DNA from: JAGDZR01 sp049115695
Lineage (GTDB): Bacteria > Bacteroidota > Bacteroidia > Cytophagales > Cyclobacteriaceae
Assembly (NCBI GenBank): GCA_049115695.1
Contig: JAGDZR010000013.1
Coordinates: 62,001-126,000 of the forward strand
Length of the DNA: 64,000 nt
Direction of reading: 5' to 3'
The number at the start of each line of letters is the position of its first letter. The stretch's first letter is position 1. Shown here piece after piece: positions 7,103-15,668 of this stretch. Position numbers and translations under genes: made by a program. The notes beneath the pieces are model-generated. The model was not told where the DNA came from, made no database searches, and was given only the letters and a program-made list of their open reading frames with translations.

Positions 7103-9355
7103 TCAGTTTTTCTTTCTGTGAAGCAGTACTAACAAACTTGGGAGTAAAAAAAGATCTGCCAAGAGAGCAAAAACCAGACAAAGACTCACAAGCAATCCGA
7201 ATCGTGAGGTACTTCCAAAATCCGAGAATAACATGGAACCAAATCCGGCAAACAAAATAAGTGACGTATAGATGACCGCTTTGCCGGTTGATACGACCGA
7301 TCTTTTAATTGCATAGATCAATGATCGCCCCTTTCCCATTTCGACCTTTACGCGACTTAAGAAATGAATGCTATCATCAACGGAAATTCCAAAGGCGATT
7401 GTAAAAATGACGGCTGTTGGGATATTGATGTAAATATCAAAGGCCACAAGGACGGCCACAATGAGTAATAAAGGAATCAGATTGGCAATGAACGCTGAAA
7501 GCATCACTGTAAGATTTCGAAATAAAAAGCCCATCAACATGCCGACCAGTAACAAAGCCGTTGCGATTGCAAGCATCATGTCTTCCACCATCTTTTGATT
7601 ATTCATGTCGATCAAATATGGCATTCCGGTGAGTCTAATCTTCAATCCAGGAAGATGGGCATCTGCAAATTGTAATAAAGCGGCATTTTTCTGTCTGAGT
7701 ATCCGTCCACCCCAATCAGGAATCCTGGCGAATATTCGTGTGCTGTTGGTCGCCTCATTATATAATATGTCAATGCTCCCAGATTTTGTCAATCTTTCTA
7801 TTGATCGGTCAACTTTCGCCTGTTGATTAGCATTTGTAGGAATCGAATATTGGTTCAATATGCCTCCCATGAGGGCTTGATTGGTAGATTTAACTACACC
7901 TGCGGCACTTAATAATATCGATGCATGATAGTTGCTTTCAAGGTATTGCTCGAGTTTGTTGATGGATCGTATTACCTCTTGATCGAATACCTGTTTGGAT
8001 GGAGTTATGACCAATTCCATAGTACGGACGCCCCCAAAATGGTTGTCCATAAAAGTGTAGCTTTTTCGTATGGGATGGTCCTGAGGTAGATCTTCGCTTA
8101 GGTAATTATCAACACGTAGATTGGAAACAACACTCCCTCCAATGAATAGCAGTACCATACTAGTCAAGGCAATAGTTCTGGCATTTCGAATACCAAAAAG
8201 AAATATTCGAGGTAGCAGTCTGCCTGTGTTCTTACCCAGGTTGTTCTGCTCTGGAGCAGGAGTGAGGTATAAGATTGCCGGATATAAAGATATGGCCAGC
8301 CCAAATGCGATCATGATGCCCGTTGCAGCGAAGGTGGCAAATTGCCTGATGGATGGAATATCGGAAGTCAAAAGCGTTAAAAAGCCTACTGCAGTAGTGG
8401 CGGAGGTTATAAAAGTAGCAAGTCCAACTTCTTTAATGGCTAGCCTGATACTTTGCTTTTTTTCATTGCCCTTGCGAATCAGCTCTCGATAGTGCGTATT
8501 GATGTGTATGATATCAGCCATGCCAATGACAAACATGATCGCGGGAAGTAATGAACTCATAAGGTCTATTGACTTACCCAAAAAGCCCATCATACCCAGT
8601 AGTATAGCAGCAGCACTTACTACTGTGAGAATTGGGATAACGATATCAACAATTCTTTTGTACAGTCTCCAAAGTATGATGACGATGGCGAGCAAGGCCA
8701 AGCCCATGAACAAAATCATTTCTCTTAGAATTCGCGTCGATATTTCAGCAATGCTGATCGCTCGTCCGGCAATTTGAATGTCATCCAGTCCAACATGTTG
8801 AGACATTTGAACCATTTGTTCCTTAAGTGTCAAGAATTCCTTTATTGACAAATCATTTTGAATATCCACCACAAGTGTGCTTCGTAGCATGGATGAATCA
8901 ATTAAAACTCTTAATAAAGGAGACTGGATCATTCTCAAAGAATCGTTCTTCCGATTGGATCCATCTAGATGGACATATGATAGCGGCATCATGCCCATGG
9001 GAGACCTGATGAAGTATTTTGTATTAGTCAGTGATTGAACACGAATGACTTCTTCCAGGCTTTCTAATGAATCTGTAAATGAGGCGATGGTATTCAGGTT
9101 AACTGGGTTTAAAACGCCATTTGCGAATTCCAGTCCAACTAATGCTTGCTCTTGATCCCCCTGAAAGGTGTTTATGTAAGTTTGATAAAATTGATAGTCT
9201 TCGTCATCATGCGGAAAGTAGCGCGTGAAATCAGCGTTGAATTGAAGCTTAGACATCCAAAAGACCGATAGACCTAACAGTATTGCAGATACCACTATTA
9301 CGTACCAGGATTTGCTCACTTGTCTAGCTCTTAGAGGATGATCGATTCCATTCAA
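7103..9355 (-). CDS. MMPL/RND superfamily exporter
   Basis: 750 residues with about twelve membrane segments arranged 1+5 and 1+5 around two large periplasmic loops, the RND layout. The first loop follows FNADFTRYFPHDDEDYQFYQ; the second half carries the GISVDDSIHFLSR motif, with acidic residues in the fourth helix for proton coupling. It resembles the MMPL/HpnN/Patched-like group, which moves lipids, rather than tripartite drug pumps. The start is TTG at 9355, overlapping the next gene upstream by 32 bases, so these genes are translationally coupled. The substrate is unknown. Confidence 0.87.
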   Translation of the reverse strand: MNGIDHPLRARQVSKSWYVIVVSAILLGLSVFWMSKLQFNADFTRYFPHDDEDYQFYQTYINTFQGDQEQALVGLEFANGVLNPVNLNTIASFTDSLESLEEVIRVQSLTNTKYFIRSPMGMMPLSYVHLDGSNRKNDSLRMIQSPLLRVLIDSSMLRSTLVVDIQNDLSIKEFLTLKEQMVQMSQHVGLDDIQIAGRAISIAEISTRILREMILFMGLALLAIVIILWRLYKRIVDIVIPILTVVSAAAILLGMMGFLGKSIDLMSSLLPAIMFVIGMADIIHINTHYRELIRKGNEKKQSIRLAIKEVGLATFITSATTAVGFLTLLTSDIPSIRQFATFAATGIMIAFGLAISLYPAILYLTPAPEQNNLGKNTGRLLPRIFLFGIRNARTIALTSMVLLFIGGSVVSNLRVDNYLSEDLPQDHPIRKSYTFMDNHFGGVRTMELVITPSKQVFDQEVIRSINKLEQYLESNYHASILLSAAGVVKSTNQALMGGILNQYSIPTNANQQAKVDRSIERLTKSGSIDILYNEATNSTRIFARIPDWGGRILRQKNAALLQFADAHLPGLKIRLTGMPYLIDMNNQKMVEDMMLAIATALLLVGMLMGFLFRNLTVMLSAFIANLIPLLLIVAVLVAFDIYINIPTAVIFTIAFGISVDDSIHFLSRVKVEMGKGRSLIYAIKRSVVSTGKAVIYTSLILFAGFGSMLFSDFGSTSRFGLLVSLCLVFALLADLFLLPSLLVLLHRKKN

Positions 9356-9830
9356 TGATACTGGTGTATGACATAATCAGGAAGAGGATTGCGCCCCATA
9401 CATACATGTAAACGGGTAAAGCCAGTATGCCATTATAGCTGCTAAAGAATCCCCACATAAATAGAATGGCAGTTTGACTCAAAATAGAGACCCACATACC
9501 CAGATGCAGCATTGATTCATACTGTGAACATCTATTTGCATGCCAATGCAATTCGTCAATAAATTCATGTGCCGTTCGGGTCAGGAAGAAGGCGATAAAA
9601 AAGGGCAATGCTTCAATTGGAAACCAGTACATGGCTACCAATGCTATTTCCATCAGCAAGGAGGCCGCAAGTATATTGCGATGTGTCTGAAGTTCGCTTC
9701 CGGTAATCTCATCATCCACAATCTTGCCATGTATAATAGAATCTAGCAGCCATAGCACACAAAAAATGGTGCCGGAAATCAGTGCCGCCACGGCAAAGTA
9801 CATAGGAGATGTTTCCTCAATAGAATTCAT
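9324..9830 (-). CDS. Unrecognised integral membrane protein
   Basis: 168 residues with four to five hydrophobic helices. A conserved-looking polar stretch sits in the middle: TRTAHEFIDELHWHANRCSQYESM, with several His, Glu and Asp residues that could bind a metal. I do not recognise a family. It lies between the UbiA-like and MMPL genes with overlaps on both sides (14 and 32 bases), so all three are probably one transcriptional and functional unit. Confidence 0.7.
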   Translation of the reverse strand: MNSIEETSPMYFAVAALISGTIFCVLWLLDSIIHGKIVDDEITGSELQTHRNILAASLLMEIALVAMYWFPIEALPFFIAFFLTRTAHEFIDELHWHANRCSQYESMLHLGMWVSILSQTAILFMWGFFSSYNGILALPVYMYVWGAILFLIMSYTSIIEWNRSSSKS

Positions 9831-10695
9831 GCAATGAAATCATTATCAGAATAAGAACACAAGAAATGAGATTTAGTTTTTGTGTGAACAAGTTGTTTGA
9901 ACCTTTGATTCTGACGCCTTCCAAAATAGCAGACCTCCAAAGAATAATCACTCCGAGGTATAGGGATAGTGTTGCAGGCGATAACAAGAGAAATGGAGTG
10001 ATAGAAGTAAGATTAATCAGGTGACATATCCAGATCGTTTGGGGAATTCCCAATACCACAGGAAGAGTTTTATAACCTAGTAGTATGTCTCGTTCTTTGT
10101 CTTTAACATCTCGCATGATACTGCCCACGATTACCTGGAGAGAAGCAAAGACTGTTACCCAATTCACGATTTCCATTTCAAGGTTACCATATCCTACTAA
10201 TACCAACAGTCCCCAGCCAATTCCAATTATTAGGTTTTTGATAAAAAAGACTTTCTTCAGCATGAAGGGATTTTTACTTTGAGGGTTCCATTTATATGAA
10301 TAGGCAATTCCCATTATTGCAATCACAAACAAACAAACCCACTGAAAATTATTGAGGTATTTAATGGCAATTGAGATGCAGATGAGTACGCCCAAACCTG
10401 TAAAGTATTTGTCAATTCCTTGTTGAGCACTCTGGTAGTTCAACACGCCAGTTTGCTTCATGATGCTATTTAGATTGTAAATGATATAGGTACCGATGGT
10501 ACAAATCACCGAGAGCGCAATCCAGATCTCCGAAGAGTAGGACTGATTAAAAACAGCTCCGCTAAGAATCAGCGCAGAGGCTGCCAAATAGAATAGTATC
10601 GATGGAAAGGTTCTCATGATGGCGGTGAAACCAATAAACAAGTTAATATGAAATGAGACAATGTGAACTATCCAGTCAAAATTTGAAGAATGCAC
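9817..10695 (-). CDS. UbiA-family prenyltransferase-like protein
   Basis: 292 residues with eight to nine membrane helices. The second Asp-rich motif is intact (GSIMRDVKDKERDILLGYKTLPVVLG). The first motif, normally NxxxDxxxD, is replaced by YNLNSIMKQTGVLN and has no acidic residue. UbiA enzymes bind Mg-prenyl-diphosphate with both motifs, so this protein may have changed chemistry or lost activity. The start is GTG at 10695; an ATG lies at residue 27. It is the promoter-proximal gene of the UbiA-unknown-MMPL operon. Candidate roles are lipid, quinone or pigment prenylation (inference). Confidence 0.75.
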   Translation of the reverse strand: MHSSNFDWIVHIVSFHINLFIGFTAIMRTFPSILFYLAASALILSGAVFNQSYSSEIWIALSVICTIGTYIIYNLNSIMKQTGVLNYQSAQQGIDKYFTGLGVLICISIAIKYLNNFQWVCLFVIAIMGIAYSYKWNPQSKNPFMLKKVFFIKNLIIGIGWGLLVLVGYGNLEMEIVNWVTVFASLQVIVGSIMRDVKDKERDILLGYKTLPVVLGIPQTIWICHLINLTSITPFLLLSPATLSLYLGVIILWRSAILEGVRIKGSNNLFTQKLNLISCVLILIMISLHEFY

Positions 10696-10704
10696 ATTGC
10701 GAAT

Positions 10705-10736
10705 GTCAGTTTTCAGATTTACAAAACTGACTTTTT
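10705..10736 (+). promoter_or_regulatory. Perfect 9-bp inverted repeat with T-run between ubiA-like and pckG
   Basis: GTCAGTTTT (10705-10713) and AAAACTGAC (10723-10731) form a perfect inverted repeat with a 9-base loop, followed by TTTTT. It looks like an intrinsic terminator on the plus strand, but no plus-strand gene lies upstream. TTTCAGATTT, which begins in the repeat (10711-10720), occurs again at 10764-10773, and AACTGAC recurs at about 10747. This suggests an operator cluster or leader structure for pckG. Confidence 0.5.
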
Positions 10737-10828
10737 AAAACTCCATAACTGACAAAAGTCGTCTTTCAGATTTTAGTGTGATTTTAACTTCACCAACGAA
10801 ATAAAACAAGCAATAAATCCATAAAACC

Positions 10829-12694
10829 ATGGAAGCATTAATTGAAAACTTAAAAGAAGATTATCAGGCAGAAGTTAACCATCCAGTTTTGCAAGCTTGG
10901 GTAGACGAGGTAGCCGCATTGACCAAACCAGACAAAGTTTACTGGTGTGATGGCTCTGAAGAAGAATACAACGCACTTTGTGACCTTCTCGTACAGAAGG
11001 GTACATTTAAAAGACTCAATCCTGAGCTGAGACCGAATAGCTACGCTTGTTTTTCAGATCCCAGTGACGTAGCTCGTGTGGAGGACAAAACATTCATTTG
11101 TAGTAGAAGAAAAGAAGACGCAGGACCGACCAACAACTGGGAAGATCCTAAGGTGATGAAGGATACCCTTAACGGGTTATTTGACGGCTGTATGAAAGGA
11201 AGAACGATGTATGTTGTTCCCTTTAGCATGGGACCAGTTGGTTCAGACAAAGCACATATTGGTATCGAGATATCTGATTCTGAATATGTAGCAGTCAATA
11301 TGAAAATAATGACCCGAATGGGTCGAAAAGTTTTAGATGTATTAGGTAACGACGGTGATTTCATCAAATGTCTGCACTCTGTAGGTGCCCCTCTTGAAGA
11401 TGGAGTGGAAGATGCGAAATGGCCTTGTAATCCAACTACCAAATACATTGTTCATTATCCAGAAGACAGAGAGATTGTTAGTTATGGATCCGGATATGGT
11501 GGAAATGCGCTTTTAGGTAAGAAATGTTTTGCCTTGCGCATAGCATCTGCCATGGCTCGCGAAGAAGGTTGGTTAGCTGAGCATATGCTCATCATGGGAG
11601 CAAAGAACAAGGAAACCAATGAAAAAACTTATGTAGCAGCTGCTTTCCCAAGTGCTTGTGGTAAAACCAACTTTGCCATGTTGATTCCTCCGAAGGAAAT
11701 GGACAACTGGGAAATCACAACAGTAGGTGACGATATTGCGTGGATCAAACCTGGTGAAGATGGACAACTTTATGCCATCAACCCTGAAGCTGGATACTTT
11801 GGTGTAGCACCTGGGACCAACGTGAAAACGAATCCAAATGCCATAGAATCCATCAAGGCGAACACCATTTTTACCAATGTGGGTATCACTGATGATGGTG
11901 ATGTTTGGTGGGAAGGACTGACTAAGGAAGCTCCAGCTAACATTACAAACTGGAAAGGCCAAAGACATGACCCAGCAAGTGGTGAGAAAGTTGCGCACCC
12001 TAATGCAAGATTTACAGCTCCAGCTGAGGGATGCCCAAGTATCGATGAAAACTGGGAAAACCCTCAGGGAGTACCAATCAGTGCATTCATTGTAGGTGGA
12101 CGAAGAAGCACTACAGTACCTCTGGTTTATCAGGCAGCTAACTGGAACTTTGGTGTGTATGCAGCATCTACAATTGGTTCTGAAATGACAGCCGCAGCAT
12201 TTGGCGAGGTAGGCAAAGTAAGAAGAGATCCATTTGCCATGCTTCCATTCTGCGGATACCACATGGCAGACTACTTCAACCACTGGTTACAGTTTGGTAG
12301 ATCTTTGAAAAATCCTCCTAGAATATTCGTTGTAAACTGGTTCCGAAAGGACGCTGAAGGTAACTTCCAATGGCCAGGGTTTGGTGAGAACATGAGAGTA
12401 TTGAAGTGGGTGATTGATAGAGTACACGGAGAAGCTGGAGCAGTTGAAAGCCCGATCGGTTACATGCCTAGATATGAAGATTTGAATTGGGAGGGTCTGG
12501 ATTTCACAAGAGAACAATTTGATGAAATCATGAATGTAGACCGAGAAGGTTGGAAGAAAGAGGTCTTACTTCATGAGGAACTTTTTGAAAGTATGTTTGA
12601 CAAGCTTCCTAGAGAATTCATCTTCATGCGCGAATTGATGCTGTCTAGTTTGTGGAGATCTCCTAAAGTCTGGGGTCTTGCTCCCGAGAGATAG
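10829..12694 (+). CDS. pckG: Phosphoenolpyruvate carboxykinase (GTP)
   Basis: 621 residues, the usual length for the GTP-dependent enzyme, which converts oxaloacetate and GTP to PEP, CO2 and GDP. The kinase-1 loop FPSACGKTN is at about residues 273-281 and includes the reactive Cys specific to the GTP class. Other conserved segments are VGDDIAWIKPGEDG, NPEAGYFGVAPGT, GGRRSTTVPLV and FCGYHMADYFNHW. The cytosolic enzyme drives gluconeogenesis. It is monocistronic: a structured 133-base region lies upstream and a strong terminator directly downstream. Confidence 0.98.
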   Translation: MEALIENLKEDYQAEVNHPVLQAWVDEVAALTKPDKVYWCDGSEEEYNALCDLLVQKGTFKRLNPELRPNSYACFSDPSDVARVEDKTFICSRRKEDAGPTNNWEDPKVMKDTLNGLFDGCMKGRTMYVVPFSMGPVGSDKAHIGIEISDSEYVAVNMKIMTRMGRKVLDVLGNDGDFIKCLHSVGAPLEDGVEDAKWPCNPTTKYIVHYPEDREIVSYGSGYGGNALLGKKCFALRIASAMAREEGWLAEHMLIMGAKNKETNEKTYVAAAFPSACGKTNFAMLIPPKEMDNWEITTVGDDIAWIKPGEDGQLYAINPEAGYFGVAPGTNVKTNPNAIESIKANTIFTNVGITDDGDVWWEGLTKEAPANITNWKGQRHDPASGEKVAHPNARFTAPAEGCPSIDENWENPQGVPISAFIVGGRRSTTVPLVYQAANWNFGVYAASTIGSEMTAAAFGEVGKVRRDPFAMLPFCGYHMADYFNHWLQFGRSLKNPPRIFVVNWFRKDAEGNFQWPGFGENMRVLKWVIDRVHGEAGAVESPIGYMPRYEDLNWEGLDFTREQFDEIMNVDREGWKKEVLLHEELFESMFDKLPREFIFMRELMLSSLWRSPKVWGLAPER

Positions 12695-12718
12695 GAACCA
12701 TAAATAAACTTGTTTTAG

Positions 12719-12749
12719 AGGCATTCGCTAACAAGCGGATGCCTTTTTT
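12719..12749 (+). terminator. Intrinsic terminator of pckG
   Basis: An 11-bp stem (12719-12729 with 12734-12744, one G-U pair) closes on the loop AACA and is followed by TTTTTT. The stop codon of the convergent FAD-oxidoreductase gene lies in the T-run. Confidence 0.88.
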
Positions 12750-14160
12750 AGTGCTTGATTATCGCATGGATTTCAAGCCTGACATATCCTTTGAACCACA
12801 GCCAAAGTAGGTGAAACGGTTTTATAATCATTTTCCAATCACCCGTCAATTCAATATTGCTGGGCTGGACACTCTTTTTGTTGCCGAAATGATATTCCCC
12901 CAATTTCAAGTACCTTTTCTTTATCACTCGAAAAAGCATCTTTTCAATACGATTTAACGTTTTTGGATATTTCATCCTCTTGGGAAACCAAATTGAGGGG
13001 ATAATTGTGAATGTGTTGTAGACATAGTTCGCTAGCTGAATCCAGCTACTCATGACTGGATAATTGTGCATGATTTGATAGGCAACCTGATAATACTCCT
13101 CTCTGTCTCTGAAGGCACATTGAAATGACCTCTCTAGTCTCTTCCATTGGTTTTGATGAAAAGTATGTCGCGTGAAATAGTCTGCTAATAAGTCAGATGT
13201 TGCGACGGTTTGTTGACCGAGCAACTCTAGGCCCGGACTAAATAGTGGATCAATAAACGACCAGCTGTCGCCGAGCACAACGATACCAGGTTGATACATC
13301 TGTTGAGTAAGATGGCTTAGTCCATCAAGCTTTCTGATTGGTCCATGTGTTGTTCCATTCATTAATTGAGATAACAACCTGTCTTCCATTACTGCTTGAT
13401 CAAAATCATCCGGTTGTGAATGTTGGTGATCAAATACTACACCAACACTTGTCAATTCTTCGTTGAGTCGAATGATCCACCACCAATGGTTCTTGCGCAT
13501 GATGTGTGTGGTGGCATAGCTCAGATCTCCTATAGCATTTCGAGTCCAGTAATTATGGTCGAGGTGATCCCAGTTTTTGTTGAAATCAAGGCCAGTGTAG
13601 TAGCACATCATCGATGATGTGTTGAGTTTGACGGGTAAATCGTCCCATCCAAGTACATGGGGCAAATATCTGGAGCGACCACTAGCATCAATGATCCAGG
13701 TTGCATTGACATGGAAACGCCCAGTTTGATAAGCTACTTCAATAGAGGTATTGAACGCTTGATAGGTGAGTTTTGTGATGCTGGCGGGTCGCCATACCTC
13801 GATCCCTTCCTTGACGCATTCATCTAAAAGTTCCTCATCCAATGTAGATCGATTGAGGTGATACCCTCTGATCACTCCTGGTAGCGTGGGACTTGTAAAT
13901 TCACATGTCTGCTGCTCATGTTCAAACAGAAACCTTAATCCAGATTTTCTCGATTGCCGGGATAAAATGCCGTCAAGATTAAGCCTGGTTAAATACAGCG
14001 CAGTAAGATCGCTGATAGCTTCTCCCGGCTTTAGTTGAAATGTTTCGTCATGCTCTACGATCAGGATTTTTACGTCAGTACGCTTTTTCATTTCCAGCGC
14101 AAAAAGACTGCCTGTTAATCCTCCTCCAATGATGACAATATCAAATTTGAGATAATTCAA
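12748..14160 (-). CDS. FAD-dependent oxidoreductase, halogenase/geranylgeranyl-reductase-like
   Basis: 470 residues. An N-terminal FAD Rossmann motif VIIGGGLTGSLFALEM is followed by an LKPGEAI loop, a central WWWIIRLNEELTSVGVVFD segment and GDSWSFIDPLFSPGLELL, which is the FAD-contacting GDxxxxxDPxxxxG motif. This pattern is shared by flavin-dependent halogenases and geranylgeranyl-reductase-like enzymes; the Trp-x-Trp and DPLFSPG features lean towards the halogenase-like side, but the catalytic Lys could not be placed. The start is TTG at 14160, overlapping the upstream CDP-alcohol transferase stop. Its operon partners imply a lipid substrate (inference). Confidence 0.8.
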   Translation of the reverse strand: MNYLKFDIVIIGGGLTGSLFALEMKKRTDVKILIVEHDETFQLKPGEAISDLTALYLTRLNLDGILSRQSRKSGLRFLFEHEQQTCEFTSPTLPGVIRGYHLNRSTLDEELLDECVKEGIEVWRPASITKLTYQAFNTSIEVAYQTGRFHVNATWIIDASGRSRYLPHVLGWDDLPVKLNTSSMMCYYTGLDFNKNWDHLDHNYWTRNAIGDLSYATTHIMRKNHWWWIIRLNEELTSVGVVFDHQHSQPDDFDQAVMEDRLLSQLMNGTTHGPIRKLDGLSHLTQQMYQPGIVVLGDSWSFIDPLFSPGLELLGQQTVATSDLLADYFTRHTFHQNQWKRLERSFQCAFRDREEYYQVAYQIMHNYPVMSSWIQLANYVYNTFTIIPSIWFPKRMKYPKTLNRIEKMLFRVIKKRYLKLGEYHFGNKKSVQPSNIELTGDWKMIIKPFHLLWLWFKGYVRLEIHAIIKH

Positions 14161-14762
14161 TTGGCTCCCTGAAGTCCTTTATTAATTCTCACAAAGGTGC
14201 TGACTAACATAAGGAGGACACATCCGCCAAGCAAATAGTTAAAATAGGAAATCGCCTGGGGGAAGAACCAGGCGAGCAGAAGTGTTAATCCTACAACAAA
14301 TGCCCTATCACTTTTACCCATCGGGCCATCGTAACGTCTGCTTCCACTGATCACTTTCGCCAAGATGCCTGCGAATTCATTGGTAACGGCAAGCGCAATG
14401 AACACTGTTAGTAATACTGGCGATACATCCTGGAATTGGATAATGGGGATATAGATGAATAGATCGGAGATGATGTCACCCATTTCGTTCAGCACTTCTC
14501 CTTTTTTCGATTGTAGATGATATGTAGTGGCCATCATGCCGTCCAGCGCATTCAGTGCCATTCTTAGCAATAAGCCTATCGGTACCAATAGCAATGCAAT
14601 ATTCAAATCCTTGACATTCCAAAGGAGGATGCCAAGTATGAATGAAAGCAGTATGGCTGCAATGGTTATTTGATTTGGTGAGATTCCCATTTTCCTCATC
14701 CCTGCTAATACAGGTCTTAAAAGTCGTTGGAAACCTGACTTAAGCTGATAGACAGAAATCAT
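14157..14762 (-). CDS. CDP-alcohol phosphatidyltransferase-like protein with altered motif
   Basis: 201 residues, about six membrane helices. The family motif DxxDGxxAR(x8)GxxxDxxxD is present but altered: Asn71 for the first Asp, Asp74-Gly75 kept, Thr79 for Arg, Gly88 kept, Asn92 for the third Asp, Asp96 kept. Canonical enzymes transfer a phosphatidyl group from CDP-diacylglycerol to an alcohol using all four Asp. The surrounding LNEMGDIISD context looks orderly rather than decayed, suggesting a divergent subfamily. It overlaps the hydrolase stop as ATGA and sits back to back with cdsA and plsC. Confidence 0.85.
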   Translation of the reverse strand: MISVYQLKSGFQRLLRPVLAGMRKMGISPNQITIAAILLSFILGILLWNVKDLNIALLLVPIGLLLRMALNALDGMMATTYHLQSKKGEVLNEMGDIISDLFIYIPIIQFQDVSPVLLTVFIALAVTNEFAGILAKVISGSRRYDGPMGKSDRAFVVGLTLLLAWFFPQAISYFNYLLGGCVLLMLVSTFVRINKGLQGAN

Positions 14763-15562
14763 TCTTTGTATTTTTTAAAATGGTCCCAATCATAGGCTGT
14801 TCTTCGCGCCGTTTCGCTAAACGTTCCGTTTTCAAAGAAGGATAAGATATTATCACCTACCACGTCAAATCGCACATACATTTGGTCGTGATCCAGCCGA
14901 GTGTACATGTGATCATCAAAGTCTTGGTTGAGTTGCGTAGGTTGCCATTGAATTTCCCCTAAGGCCAATGTTGCTTTTCGAAAGAATCGGATCAGAGTGG
15001 TGGCCTTGGATTCAATGATAAGACCAATTTGTTGATTCTTTTTCTCTAAGGGCAGGTAGGGGACATCTGCCATTTCTCCTACCACTTTTCCTTTGATGAG
15101 TTTGGTGATCAGGGGAATTTTGGTGGAAGCTACCTTAGGTGCTCGCTCCTGTAAAGGACTTCTATCATACACGATCGACTTAATGTTTTCAGAGGGGTAT
15201 TTGGCCTGATGAATATTCAGTACCCATGAGCCGAGAATATAAGTCAGGTAATGGAGTTCCTTATATTGATCAAGTTGATTGTCTGCATGAAACTGAGTGT
15301 AATTGCTAATACAGTTATCAAACGATGATTTGTCAGCATAGTCGGGGATGTAAATATCATATCCACGATTGTTGAAAAATTTGATCTGTTCCTTTCTTCC
15401 TTTCCGACTATCTCCAAACCCAGGTAGAATTACAATGGCTTTATCGATGGACTTGTCTTCAACTTTATTGAACCATGTTTTTTCCTGACCATGAGCAGGT
15501 CTTACCAGCAACAGCGCTACCGTTGTGGACAGTGCGAATGATATTGAGATCAAGCGATTCAT
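14759..15562 (-). CDS. Secreted alpha/beta-hydrolase-like protein
   Basis: About 267 residues from the ATG at 15562 (the frame opens at 15589). A signal peptide (SISFALSTTVALLLVRPAHG) is followed by an alpha/beta-hydrolase-type first strand and oxyanion loop, AIVILPGFGDSRKGRKEQ, and a possible nucleophile elbow YILGSWVLN. A C-terminal DHDQMY region could carry the catalytic His or Asp. The GxSxG motif is imperfect, so enzymatic activity is not assured. It is the first gene of the minus-strand lipid operon, 106 bases from the divergent cdsA-like gene. It may process a lipid or ester in the periplasm (inference). Confidence 0.65.
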   Translation of the reverse strand: MNRLISISFALSTTVALLLVRPAHGQEKTWFNKVEDKSIDKAIVILPGFGDSRKGRKEQIKFFNNRGYDIYIPDYADKSSFDNCISNYTQFHADNQLDQYKELHYLTYILGSWVLNIHQAKYPSENIKSIVYDRSPLQERAPKVASTKIPLITKLIKGKVVGEMADVPYLPLEKKNQQIGLIIESKATTLIRFFRKATLALGEIQWQPTQLNQDFDDHMYTRLDHDQMYVRFDVVGDNILSFFENGTFSETARRTAYDWDHFKKYKE

Positions 15563-15668
15563 AACCATAAAAATACCCTGAAAAGTCATGCTTCATGACG
15601 AATCACGGTTAAACAATAAAAGATTACACAAAATGTCTAATTTCACATAAACAACAACGCTTAAGTAG

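Noticed and set aside
11573..12283. Long minus-strand open frame inside pckG
   Set aside because: Antisense to a highly conserved enzyme; the translated sequence is Cys- and Ser-rich with no domain, typical of a shadow frame.
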